Shown piece by piece: positions 1 through 7,466 of a stretch of 8,528 bases of DNA. The stretch is from assembly GCA_020635175.1 (NCBI GenBank), contig JACKAH010000027.1, forward strand, positions 1 to 8,528. Direction: 5' to 3'. This stretch comes from Deltaproteobacteria bacterium. Lineage in GTDB: Bacteria; Bdellovibrionota_C; UBA2361; J135. Made by a program: the position numbers and the translations under genes. Each line of letters starts with the position of its first letter. Positions within the stretch are counted from its first letter, which is position 1. Under the pieces are notes generated by a model. The model searched no databases. It was not told where the DNA came from and saw only the letters and a program-made list of their open reading frames with translations.

Positions 1-1641
1 TGCATACAAGCAATCGACAAAGGAAACGCGTTTTGAGCCTGTAGTAGCCTCAGGTTTGCGTACTGCTTTTGGCAATTCAAATCTAGGAAGCTTTGATTCT
101 GCAATAAAGACCTTACCTTTATTATGAGCTTTTAGAAGTAGCTCTGCAAAACTTTCAGCCCACTCAATTTGGCTTATCAGATAGTTAAAATCTCTCTGTA
201 CCTGAAGGTATGCTGCGTCTAGATCACTAGGAAGATCTCCCGATATAACACGCATAAATTCTTCAGGCTCAGATGGCATAAGTGCACAATCCCAATCTAA
301 TACGGGCTCCCTTGTTGCGACTCCATTTTTTAACAATCCAGGATTGTCTGTGACAAAAAACATCGCTCGATTGATAGCATCAGTCAGCGTCAGTGATTGA
401 GCTTTAATGATCTCGTGTGAAGCTTGTATTTTCTGCATAGCTTCTGCTTTTTGCCTAGCAATTTCAGCCTTGAATTCATCAATACGTATCTGCGCTTGCA
501 TTTCTGCCTCAAACGTAAGGTCTGCATCGCCATAGTGCACAAATTGCATATCAGATGGTGCGTTTTGAATATCCTCTGACAAACTCCATTTCATAAAAGG
601 AGATCGAGTCATTATAAGATCAGAACGATCAATTTCTATGCGAAACTCAAAAATAGTTCCATGATCAGATTTGACATCCGCTCCAGAGCCAGATCCTGGG
701 CCAAATCTCCAATCTGGAAACCAATCTGGCAATCCACCACCAGGCCTATTACCTGCTTGGCTACCCTTTGGGTTCGTATCGGCATGCTCAACGGAACCAC
801 CACCAGAATTGTTTGACTTACCGTTACCCTGATTGTCAGCATTCCCACCAACAGCAGCTCCAGCATGACCAACTGAGCGCTCAATTAAGTTGTCAAATGC
901 CGACTCTATCGCCGCTACTTCATCAGGAAAACCAGAAACTCTTGTCCCTATCTCAGCTAATTCCCTATGCATAGCTTCATCAATTTCTGGAAATCCATGT
1001 CCTAAAATCTCATCGATAGAAACAACTCGACCTGGGTTTCTTGCTAGATAGCTAAGATAAGCTTCAGCAGCCCCTTCAAGAGAGCCTAAACTATAAGATT
1101 CAGTTACAATCGTACCGCCAGAGTTCGCAACAAAAAAATAACTTGAGCTTACCTGATCAAACTGGATTGAGTTTCTAGAGAGTATGCTTGGTGCGTACAA
1201 TCCTGGCTGACTAATTGCGATGGCAAGCGCCTCTGTAGCAGAGCTACCGCTTCCAATAGGTCTTAGACCATAGTAATCACTTTCGCGATTTGAGTTCGGT
1301 CTCCAACCAAACATCACCTCGTACAAAACCCCCTCTCCTTCCTTACCCTCCTTAGCGAACTGCTCGACAACCGTTGCAACATCGTTTGCGCGTATTTTGC
1401 TCTGTGCATAATCTAGCGCCTTATCAAGTGCAATGTTTATTGCTCTCACGCTTGCAGCGCCAGGGGCTCCAGACGGAATTGAAGGATTTATTGGAACTGT
1501 AGGTGGAACATAGGGTTCTGACGGAACAGTCTCCACAGTATCTTGCGCCATTGCGACAGAAGGCAGAGACAGAAGCGCTAAGGCCAGACACTTCCCAAGA
1601 CCGTGGAACTCCGGTTTCGGATCGCTATCGAATTCAACCAT
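1..1641 (-). CDS. Large exported protein of unknown function, C-terminal end beyond the window
   Basis: The frame stays open from ATG at 1641-1639 to base 1, giving 547 codons with no stop, so the gene continues past the left edge. I do not recognise the family. A signal peptide is clear: a basic N-region ending near K17, a hydrophobic core at about 18-31 and an Ala-x-Ala cleavage site before Gln33, so export from the cytoplasm is likely. A Pro-rich stretch follows (about 40-60), then an N-terminal domain to about 260. Residues 262-325 are a Gly/Asn/Ser-rich linker with a short Trp-rich patch (W307, W311). Residues 377-415 are rich in Ala, Glu, Lys and Gln and probably form a coiled coil. The remainder is mixed helical and strand with two late cysteines (C452, C544). 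An in-frame GTG lies two codons upstream of the chosen ATG; a weak GGGGG-type ribosome site fits either. The N-terminal cysteine (C18) is not in a lipobox. It is divergent from the next gene. Confidence 0.85.
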   Translation of the reverse strand, partial: MVEFDSDPKPEFHGLGKCLALALLSLPSVAMAQDTVETVPSEPYVPPTVPINPSIPSGAPGAASVRAINIALDKALDYAQSKIRANDVATVVEQFAKEGKEGEGVLYEVMFGWRPNSNRESDYYGLRPIGSGSSATEALAIAISQPGLYAPSILSRNSIQFDQVSSSYFFVANSGGTIVTESYSLGSLEGAAEAYLSYLARNPGRVVSIDEILGHGFPEIDEAMHRELAEIGTRVSGFPDEVAAIESAFDNLIERSVGHAGAAVGGNADNQGNGKSNNSGGGSVEHADTNPKGSQAGNRPGGGLPDWFPDWRFGPGSGSGADVKSDHGTIFEFRIEIDRSDLIMTRSPFMKWSLSEDIQNAPSDMQFVHYGDADLTFEAEMQAQIRIDEFKAEIARQKAEAMQKIQASHEIIKAQSLTLTDAINRAMFFVTDNPGLLKNGVATREPVLDWDCALMPSEPEEFMRVISGDLPSDLDAAYLQVQRDFNYLISQIEWAESFAELLLKAHNKGKVFIAESKLPRFELPKAVRKPEATTGSKRVSFVDCLYA

Positions 1642-1806
1642 CGACACCCCCACACATATTCAACAAATGAATATTAGCACATCCCAGATACTAACAAAAA
1701 GAAGAAATTAATTTCTCTGAATTGTTGAATTACCTCCTCAAATATAAGACTATCAGTTAAAGATTTTTCTCTCATTAACACTAATTTACTGATTTTAGGC
1801 CCGTTC
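1642..1806. promoter_or_regulatory. Divergent intergenic region with palindromes and candidate promoters
   Basis: This 165-base AT-rich gap separates two divergent exported-protein genes. It contains a 7-base inverted repeat with a 5-base loop, ATATTCA-ACAAA-TGAATAT (1656-1674), and a perfect 14-base palindrome AGAAATTAATTTCT (1703-1716). ATTCAACAA (1658-1666) has its exact reverse complement at 1722-1730. For the leftward gene, a candidate extended -10 (TGnTAATAT on the minus strand, hexamer at 1671-1676) lies 15 bases from TTGTTA (1692-1697). That -10 overlaps the first inverted repeat, a natural place for a repressor. For the rightward gene, TATAAG at 1743-1748 is a weak -10 candidate. The symmetry is seen; regulatory function is inferred. 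Confidence 0.5.
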
Positions 1807-2433
1807 ATGTATCGCAATTTTTTCGCTCAACTACTCATAACTATCCTCATCTGTGCGAATACTTACTCTCAAGATCTACCTGACGAGTTTTTATATGATG
1901 TCACACTCATGGCAAGTGGCTGCTGTAAAGTTTGCAAAACTACAAAAGCCTGCGGAGATTCCTGCATCATCAAGACCTATACTTGCCATAAGGGGAGTGG
2001 CTGTGCTTGCAACTCCGGTTCTACGGGAAGTGACATTATTGACACCACCGATGACAAGAAGAATGACAAGAAAAGTAAACAAGATAGCAATAAAGAGAAA
2101 ACTAACGACAACAAAGAGATTGTCGTAGTCAAGAACTCTCCAAAAGATAAGTTGGTCAAATGTCCTAAAATAATTGCTCGAAAAGACACAAAAACTTATT
2201 CAAAAAAGAAAAACTTTGAATGTTTTAATAAAAGAGCAAAAGCCGAAGACCAAGGATACCTAGAAGAACCAATTGTGATATCAGAAGAGATATCTTCAAT
2301 TAAGAGCTCAAAGAAAAGAAAGTGCCCAAATTTTATTGGTGACAAAAGAACAGACCTTTATGTTCCAAAAGCTATTGTCGAATGCTTCAAAAAGTCAAAA
2401 CATGCTATTGCTGCTGGCTATATCTCAGAGTGA
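1807..2433 (+). CDS. Small exported Cys-rich protein with two C-terminal ECF...GY repeats
   Basis: This is a 208-residue protein. Residues 1-22 form a typical signal peptide, with cleavage likely after Ser21 or Gln22. Residues 39-68 hold eight cysteines (39, 40, 43, 49, 53, 60, 66, 68) arranged CC-x2-C-x5-C-G-D-S-C-x6-C-x5-C-x-C. From memory this resembles a short Cys-rich motif seen in other bacterial secreted proteins; I cannot confirm that here. It could bind metal or be cross-linked by disulfides. Residues 80-118 are a charged linker rich in Lys, Asp and Asn. Two copies of a repeat follow: Cys119/Cys139/Tyr151 and Cys173/Cys193/Tyr205, with identical internal spacing (20 then 12) and a shared C-P...E-C-F...G-Y pattern. 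That pattern faintly recalls Ada-like small metal-binding modules. No strong Shine-Dalgarno sequence precedes the ATG. The metallopeptidase gene follows on the same strand after 98 bases. Function unknown. Confidence 0.8.
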   Translation: MYRNFFAQLLITILICANTYSQDLPDEFLYDVTLMASGCCKVCKTTKACGDSCIIKTYTCHKGSGCACNSGSTGSDIIDTTDDKKNDKKSKQDSNKEKTNDNKEIVVVKNSPKDKLVKCPKIIARKDTKTYSKKKNFECFNKRAKAEDQGYLEEPIVISEEISSIKSSKKRKCPNFIGDKRTDLYVPKAIVECFKKSKHAIAAGYISE

Positions 2434-2440
2434 AGAATAT

Positions 2441-2467
2441 TCAGCTACTTTAATTGTAAGTAGTTGA
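2441..2467 (+). terminator. Possible weak terminator or inter-gene hairpin
   Basis: TCAGCTACTT (2441-2450) pairs with AAGTAGTTGA (2458-2467) across a 7-base loop, ten pairs including one G-T. A pyrimidine-rich run follows, but not a pure T tract. It starts eight bases after the stop of the Cys-rich gene and may end or attenuate transcription before the peptidase gene, which could then have its own promoter or be read through. Confidence 0.4.
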
Positions 2468-2531
2468 TTTCACTCCCTTCCCTTTTGGCCCAGATTATTC
2501 AGCCTACCTATGTTCGTGTCGATTTGAAGTC

Positions 2532-4358
2532 ATGAGTATTAGACGCCCAATTCTGTTTTTTTCAATTATCATATTTCTATCTAATCCAATTTTTGCACAA
2601 ACTCGTGAAGAGGCACTTAGAATTCCTGATCCTACAAGAACATCTGAGTCTGCATCTATATCGGTAGACAGATTAATCAACGAAAGTTTCGGATTTGAAA
2701 TTGAAGGCACTAAATATATAGCGGAACGCTATCCACAAGGAACTTTTGGAAACGAATCTTATTCTGTTCCACAAGCAGAGGTTGAATTTGCATCAGGAGA
2801 ATATTCTCTAAGTGGAAGAGATTCAAAAGCTGGGCAATACTTTTTCATGTCTTGGAATGGAACTCAAGGCAGAACTCCAAAACGGATGAGTATTGCGACT
2901 TTTCAGCATAAATCTGGGCAACGATATATTGTCTCTAAAATTGGTAGTTCGATCAACGTTCAAAGATTGACGTCACCTAGCATCCCAAATATTTGCGGAA
3001 CATCAATTCCGATGATTCCAAATCTTCCTCCTGCCCGGCTCTCAATGAGTAATGTAACAATCCCTACCCCAATTAAGCCAAATGAGGGAGAAACTCCAGT
3101 TATTGATGTGATGTTTGCTGTTACAAGCGATGCTCTGGAAAAGGCTGGTGGTAGTTTAGAGATGGTTGCCGCAATAGCTGACTTTGAGATTGCAATGCTA
3201 AATCAACGCCTCGAAATCAGTGGAATCAACGCAAAGATACAGAGAACATGTCCTGTTATTGAACTAGAAACTACAGGTTCAGTGACAAGAGCTGCTGTAC
3301 GTAGAGGAGACGGTAAGTTTGATCAGCTTCATTTGCTAAGAAAGGAATGTAAAGCTGACATAGTTCATATCTTTCGTAAAAAACTAGGCGGCTACGCCTA
3401 CATTCCTCAGACACTATCGACCACTTGGCAGAAATGGGCATTTGGCGAATCGGGCATCAACGATCTTCTAGATCCATCAACTACTACCTTTTCACACGAA
3501 CTTGCTCATAACTTAGGCGCTGGGCATTTTCTGAACCCAGATATTGATCCGTCTCTATCTGCAGGTCTTTTTTCTGATTCACATGGAAGTGTCTTTACCG
3601 GGGTTTCAGGAACAACGTATCGCTCTATAATGACTTATTATAATTTCAATGATAACGGTCCAGAGTATCAAGGATTTTCAAACCCAAATATCTTTTATGA
3701 TGGAGTAAAAACTGGAGCTCCAGAATTTACTAATAACGCTGCGACAATAAATGCCTCTGCTAAAACGATATCAGAATATAGCGAGCATCTAGACGAATCG
3801 AGTGTTGATGGTCAGTTTATATTTCAAGTTAAAAAGGAGTATGGAAAAGTTGGCTATACCCTTAGCGCTAAATTTCTAAGTGATGGGCCCCCTGCGCAGC
3901 ATGAGTTTATCACCCTTTGGCACAAACTTGGAGATTCTGATCCTTCAGAGCTTACGAGCAATCTACAGGTCTATTCACTACCAAGTGATGAGGTCGCAGA
4001 ATTTGAGGTTGGAGCAATACAGGGAGAGGTATATGCAGAGCTTATTCCTAGTGCATATATGCAATCAGAAAAGATATCCCTTCCTAACTTTAAATGGGCA
4101 CAAGCAAAGCTTGAAACATCTGGTGATATGCTTACTGGACAGATGAGAGATTACTTTGGCGAGACAATTAAGATAAACGGCCCTTGGTTAACACTATTTA
4201 ATGTTTCCCCTGAAGGCGTTGAAACAGATCTAGGTCTGATAAATGTAAATCCAGATGGAAGTTTCTCCACTCAGATTAATCTACCAGGGTCTTACTATGT
4301 GCAGTGGGATTATTTTGACTACCTCGCCAACGAGCTAACTATCGCAAATAGTAAGTAA
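2532..4358 (+). CDS. Secreted zinc metallopeptidase, M12/reprolysin-like, with C-terminal extension
   Basis: This 608-residue protein starts with a signal peptide (residues 1-23, cleavage near Ala22-Gln23). A pro-like region follows to about residue 185, and the catalytic domain begins near Val190 with an IDVMF strand. The zinc site HELAHNLGAGH (322-332) gives the ligands H322, H326 and H332 and the catalytic base E323, with the Gly of the extended metzincin motif. The Met-turn is SIMTYY with Met367. A stretch typical of bacterial reprolysin-like peptidases follows (FSNPNIFYDGV, 382-392, then NNAATIN), ending the domain near residue 418. Residues 425-608 are a strand-rich region of unknown fold, perhaps for substrate or surface binding. 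The enzyme is expected to hydrolyse proteins outside the cytoplasm; the substrate is unknown. The ATG has only a weak GAAG upstream. It lies downstream of the Cys-rich exported gene and converges on uup. Family assignment is firm; the exact subfamily is not. Confidence 0.9.
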   Translation: MSIRRPILFFSIIIFLSNPIFAQTREEALRIPDPTRTSESASISVDRLINESFGFEIEGTKYIAERYPQGTFGNESYSVPQAEVEFASGEYSLSGRDSKAGQYFFMSWNGTQGRTPKRMSIATFQHKSGQRYIVSKIGSSINVQRLTSPSIPNICGTSIPMIPNLPPARLSMSNVTIPTPIKPNEGETPVIDVMFAVTSDALEKAGGSLEMVAAIADFEIAMLNQRLEISGINAKIQRTCPVIELETTGSVTRAAVRRGDGKFDQLHLLRKECKADIVHIFRKKLGGYAYIPQTLSTTWQKWAFGESGINDLLDPSTTTFSHELAHNLGAGHFLNPDIDPSLSAGLFSDSHGSVFTGVSGTTYRSIMTYYNFNDNGPEYQGFSNPNIFYDGVKTGAPEFTNNAATINASAKTISEYSEHLDESSVDGQFIFQVKKEYGKVGYTLSAKFLSDGPPAQHEFITLWHKLGDSDPSELTSNLQVYSLPSDEVAEFEVGAIQGEVYAELIPSAYMQSEKISLPNFKWAQAKLETSGDMLTGQMRDYFGETIKINGPWLTLFNVSPEGVETDLGLINVNPDGSFSTQINLPGSYYVQWDYFDYLANELTIANSK

Positions 4359-4360
4359 AA

Positions 4361-4378
4361 CTGAGCTTGAATGCTTAG
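4361..4378 (-). terminator. Possible terminator of uup
   Basis: In the 16-base gap between the convergent genes and over the uup stop codon, CTGAGC (4361-4366) and GCTTAG (4373-4378) form a six-pair stem with a six-base loop. In the minus-strand direction it is followed by TTTT. The stem is short and contains one mismatch or wobble, so this is only a candidate. Confidence 0.3.
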
Positions 4379-6174
4379 AATTGAGATTGCTTATCTGCTA
4401 GCTCTTCCCACCTAGCATAGAGCTTATCTACCTCTTCTTTAGCATCAGATAGTTTTTGATAGGCAGCAGCAGCCTTAGCTGGATCAGTGGCTATCTCACT
4501 ATCCTCAAGTAAAGCCTGACATTTTTCAAAATGTTTCTCTGCTTTAAGTATGCTTTTCTCCATCGTGTTGAACTCACGTTGCTCAAGATAAGAGAGTTTT
4601 TTCTGAGGATTTTTTGGTTTTACACTCTTAACTTTATCAGTTTCAATACTAGAATTATCTTGCTCTGAGACACCCTGTTGCCACTGCTGAAAGCTTGCAA
4701 TACTAACAGCAGTTCCATCGCCATTTAGACCTATAAAGGTATTACAAACCTTGCTCAACAGATATCTATCGTGACTTACGATCATGATGGCCCCAGGAAA
4801 ATTTATCAGACTCTCTTCGAGGGTTTCTAATGCTTCAATATCGAGATCATTTGTAGGTTCATCAAGCAGTAAGATATCAGCAGGTCTTAACATAAGCCTT
4901 GCTATAAGCAGACGAGCCTGCTCTCCACCCGACAGGTCTTTTACCTTCGTTTCTAATTGTCCGCCATGAAATTGGAACTTAGCAGCCCAAGTAGCAACAT
5001 GAATTGCTCTACCTTGAAATATAACTGAATCACCTGACTGCGTTAGAGAATTTTTAAGCGACTCGTTTGGATTCAGCTCTTCACGTTGTTGAGAAAAATA
5101 AACTATCTCTAAGTTTTGTACTGGTTTAATCGTGCCTGAATCTGGCGCAAGTTCTCCTGCGACAAGCTTTAGTAAAGTGCTCTTACCAGAACCATTTAGC
5201 CCAAGCACCCCTACTTTTAAGCTTGGAGTTAGAGTGAAATCTAGTTGCTTAAATAAAAGCTTATCTCCCATTGTCTTAGAGATTCGATGCGCTTCTAGCA
5301 ATCTCTTGGTCTTTCTATCTGAAGAGGTAAAATCTATTTGAGCTTCTGTTTTCCTCATACGAGTTTTTACGTTCTCAAGCTCAGTAATGAGACTATAAGC
5401 TTTATCTATTCTACCTTTCGCTTTGGTAGTTCTAGCTTTGGGCCCTCTGCTCAGCCATTCCTGCTCTCTTCGAACTTTTGATTTCAGGGTTTGCTGTCTA
5501 TTTTGCTCAGTAGCTAGGTATTCGCTCTTCTCCTTTAAAAACTTTGAATAATTTCCATCAACAATCAAAACTCCATCTTCATAGATCTTATCAAGCTCAA
5601 AGATTTTTCGTGCTCCTGATTCGAGAAACATTCTATCGTGACTTACAACGAGCCAAGAACAAGGTAGATCTCTTAAGTAGCTTTCAAGCCACAAGACCCC
5701 CTCAATATCGAGATGATTTGTCGGCTCATCTAGCAATAGAAGATCTGGATTTGTTACAAAACCGCAAGCTAAAGCTACCCTTTTCTGCCAACCGCCTGAT
5801 AGGTTTTTTATCAAAAGCTCTGTATCAGTAAAACCACACTTACCAAGTACAATTCGAACTTCTCGTTCAACTTCGGCATCTGAAATTCCGCTTTCTAAAG
5901 CTGCTTGTTTTACGGATTGAAAAATTGATAGGTTCTGATTAAAATTTTCAGCCTGTGGCACATATGTAATCTTTGCATTGTTTGTATATGTAATTGTGCC
6001 ACTATCAGCGTCTTCTACTTTTCCAAGAATTTTTAATAAGGTTGATTTACCAGTACCATTGGTTCCGATAAGACCTATCTTATCGCCATAGAAGATTGAA
6101 AAATTCAGGTCTGAAAATAAAGTCTTATCAAGGTATGATTTGGAAATACCCTGAGCATTTAATATTACATCCAT
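4375..6174 (-). CDS. uup: ABC-F ATPase, Uup type
   Basis: This is a 599-residue soluble protein with two ATPase domains and no membrane segments, as in the ABC-F family, whose members act on ribosomes and not as transporters. Domain 1: Walker A GTNGTGKS (37-44), signature LSGGW (125-129), Walker B with the DEPTNHLD core (149-156; catalytic E150) and switch H179. The inter-domain linker (about 210-300) carries the conserved EWLSRGPKARTTKAKGRI-type segment. Domain 2: Walker A GLNGSGKS (325-332), signature LSGGE (414-418), Walker B core DEPTNDLD (438-445; E439) and H468. Residues 525-599 are a charged coiled-coil tail with the KLSYLEQRE and RWEEL landmarks typical of Uup, which sets it apart from EttA and YheS. 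All catalytic residues are present, so it should be active. Known Uup proteins are linked to ribosome function and to precise excision of transposons. The ATG has no clear Shine-Dalgarno sequence; no upstream promoter stands out. Confidence 0.93.
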   Translation of the reverse strand: MDVILNAQGISKSYLDKTLFSDLNFSIFYGDKIGLIGTNGTGKSTLLKILGKVEDADSGTITYTNNAKITYVPQAENFNQNLSIFQSVKQAALESGISDAEVEREVRIVLGKCGFTDTELLIKNLSGGWQKRVALACGFVTNPDLLLLDEPTNHLDIEGVLWLESYLRDLPCSWLVVSHDRMFLESGARKIFELDKIYEDGVLIVDGNYSKFLKEKSEYLATEQNRQQTLKSKVRREQEWLSRGPKARTTKAKGRIDKAYSLITELENVKTRMRKTEAQIDFTSSDRKTKRLLEAHRISKTMGDKLLFKQLDFTLTPSLKVGVLGLNGSGKSTLLKLVAGELAPDSGTIKPVQNLEIVYFSQQREELNPNESLKNSLTQSGDSVIFQGRAIHVATWAAKFQFHGGQLETKVKDLSGGEQARLLIARLMLRPADILLLDEPTNDLDIEALETLEESLINFPGAIMIVSHDRYLLSKVCNTFIGLNGDGTAVSIASFQQWQQGVSEQDNSSIETDKVKSVKPKNPQKKLSYLEQREFNTMEKSILKAEKHFEKCQALLEDSEIATDPAKAAAAYQKLSDAKEEVDKLYARWEELADKQSQF

Positions 6175-6544
6175 AAGTCGAAGTATAATCTAGAAAAAAC
6201 TATAAAAGTAGAGCTGTACCTTATAAATCAGGTCCAGATAGGTTTTGTCGAAAAATCTGTGTGTTGAAAAAATTACTGATTTATAATATCTTTCGACCGT
6301 TAAGGCCGTAATCCAGATCATTACTTGATCTCACTCAATACACAATACCAATCCTCTCTTTCAAATTGCTATGAGTCAGTAGAGATCTTTTCTGGCGTCT
6401 AGCAGAGATAAATTTTCTGCGAGGCGTCAAAGAGAGTCCTTTATGAATGTTTTACTCTCGGAGACAAATCCAGAGATGGGCGACCGTTTCTGAAACAACA
6501 CAGCCACTACTTCTAATAGTAGATGGCCAGGGAGATAGAGGAAG
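6175..6544. other. Intergenic region holding the first AT-to-GC composition junction
   Basis: This 370-base stretch upstream of both uup and the first GC-rich gene holds no gene I can support. It is AT-rich to about 6460, with a TATAAT at 6277-6282 but no well-spaced -35. GAGAGT (6432-6437) and ACTCTC (6454-6459) form an inverted repeat, and GGCGTC occurs twice as a direct repeat near 6394 and 6423. Composition becomes mixed and then GC-rich from about 6470. The leader of the next gene, with its hairpin, occupies the last 45 bases. Confidence 0.5.
6503..6534 (+). promoter_or_regulatory. 5'-leader hairpin abutting the ribosome binding site
   Basis: GCCACTACT (6503-6511) pairs with AGTAG (6518-6522) and TGGC (6524-6527) across a TCTAAT loop, leaving one bulged A at 6523: nine pairs. 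The hairpin ends one base before AGGGAG (6529-6534), the likely Shine-Dalgarno sequence, ten bases ahead of the ATG. A second purine run, GAGGAAG, touches the ATG. The hairpin could affect translation; that is inference. Confidence 0.4.
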
Positions 6545-7159
6545 ATGCCTAGCCTGCGAGTCAAAGTCTCTGCTATCGGCGAGACTCCTGAGATCACTGA
6601 GGGCCTCGGTCAGCACTGGTGTCCTGGTGGCGAGGACACTCGACCACACATCGCCTTCGCCGGGTTCCAGCTCGATGTGCTCTCCTTCGGGGGCATCCCT
6701 GACGGCCAAGAGCCGACCACCTGGTTCCCCACCGACGGTTTCGACTGCTTCGTGGAGGGAAGCAGCTTCGGAGAGATCGTGCTGATCGAGACGGGCAATG
6801 ATGAGCAGGATGGCTACTTCATGCTGCTCATCACTATGCCTGAGGGAGTAGAGTTCGATCCTCGAGAAGCTCAAGAGCTCAGTGAAGCTGCGAGCAGCGC
6901 TGACATCTACTTCGCCCAACAGGGACGTCAGCTCCTCGCGCTGCTCGACACCGAGCCGCTGAAGATCATCTGCGGTCAGAAGACGCTCGTCTGCAAGCCT
7001 GATGACAGCGGTCCGCATGGCGTCAGCTTCACGTGGGTCGACACAGCGGCGGAGGATGAAGAGGAGTTCGAGCAGGACGATGATGGTGACGGTGAGCCCA
7101 ACGCCAACGACGATGACGATGATGAGATGGACGACGGTGAGGATGACGTCGAGCTCTGA
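6545..7159 (+). CDS. Hypothetical protein with strongly acidic C-terminal tail (GC-rich island 1)
   Basis: This is a 204-residue protein that I do not recognise. Residues 1-165 look like a compact mixed domain with hydrophobic strands (37-48, 77-82, 91-98) and four cysteines (26, 68, 143, 150); the last pair is spaced C-x6-C in IICGQKTLVC. From residue 170 to the end, 23 of 35 residues are Asp or Glu, including a run of five Asp at 189-193. There is no signal peptide or membrane segment, so it is probably cytoplasmic. Such tails can mimic nucleic acid, bind basic partners or hold cations; none of these is shown here. The start is well bounded: a TAG lies two codons upstream in frame and AGGGAG lies ten bases before the ATG. 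Most codons end in G or C, unlike the genes to the left, and a strong terminator follows. A longer frame on the opposite strand shares these triplets but runs through the terminator hairpin. Confidence 0.7.
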   Translation: MPSLRVKVSAIGETPEITEGLGQHWCPGGEDTRPHIAFAGFQLDVLSFGGIPDGQEPTTWFPTDGFDCFVEGSSFGEIVLIETGNDEQDGYFMLLITMPEGVEFDPREAQELSEAASSADIYFAQQGRQLLALLDTEPLKIICGQKTLVCKPDDSGPHGVSFTWVDTAAEDEEEFEQDDDGDGEPNANDDDDDEMDDGEDDVEL

Positions 7160-7193
7160 TCGTACTTCTCTCCTGTCCGTCGAGCAGTGCTCG

Positions 7194-7233
7194 CAGCCCC
7201 CCGACCGACAGCCGCGAGGTCGGTCGGGGGCTG
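7194..7233 (+). terminator. Strong GC hairpin terminator after the acidic-tail gene
   Basis: CAGCCCCCCGACCGAC (7194-7209) pairs with GTCGGTCGGGGGCTG (7219-7233) across a nine-base loop; one C is bulged, giving 15 pairs. A T-rich run begins about ten bases later (7242-7255), which fits rightward termination. Very GC-rich stems of this kind are common in high-GC bacteria and their phages. It starts 34 bases after the stop codon. Confidence 0.8.
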
Positions 7234-7301
7234 GTACAAGGTTTAATTTGTTTTTAGGACTCTCTGCCAAGCCTCAGGAATAGACAAGAATAGAACTATC
7301 T

Positions 7302-7466
7302 ATGGAGGATGCATGTATAGCGACGGAAGCAATCAGGGACCATGAAGCGCTGGTGCATTTGGACAAAATGGACGCTGGAAAAGGAGTAAAAGTAACTAAC
7401 CTTCTGCAAAATCAAGTTATTACCCCCCCTTTCTTACCTGCTAACACTCTGCTATTAATATCCTAA
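7302..7466 (+). CDS. Possible 54-residue ORF or gene remnant
   Basis: An ATG-to-TAA frame of 55 codons. The first two thirds look protein-like (ATEAIRDHEALVHLDKMDA), while the last third is hydrophobic and nondescript. An in-frame TAG lies 19 bases upstream of the ATG, and no clear Shine-Dalgarno sequence precedes it, although GGAGG lies just inside the frame. I do not recognise it. It may be a small gene, the remnant of a larger gene or chance. Confidence 0.2.
   Translation: MEDACIATEAIRDHEALVHLDKMDAGKGVKVTNLLQNQVITPPFLPANTLLLIS

Noticed and set aside
636..974. Short open frames at 636-884 (minus) and 768-974 (plus)
   Set aside because: Both lie inside the large leftward exported-protein gene in other frames and have repetitive, shadow-like translations.
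1853..2189. Three short open frames overlapping the Cys-rich gene
   Set aside because: The Cys-rich frame has a signal peptide, ordered cysteine spacing and an internal repeat; the others have none of these.
6175..6544. tRNA or CRISPR in the intergenic regions
   Set aside because: No cloverleaf-like set of arms or conserved TTCGANTC-type loop, and no regularly spaced repeats, could be found by eye.
6452..7270. 272-codon open frame on the minus strand opposite the acidic-tail gene
   Set aside because: It uses the same triplets reversed, so its apparent membrane helix is only the antisense of Asp codons. Its start lies beyond the terminator hairpin. Codon third positions, the ribosome site and the terminator T-run all favour the plus-strand gene. 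Being longer, it is not fully excluded.
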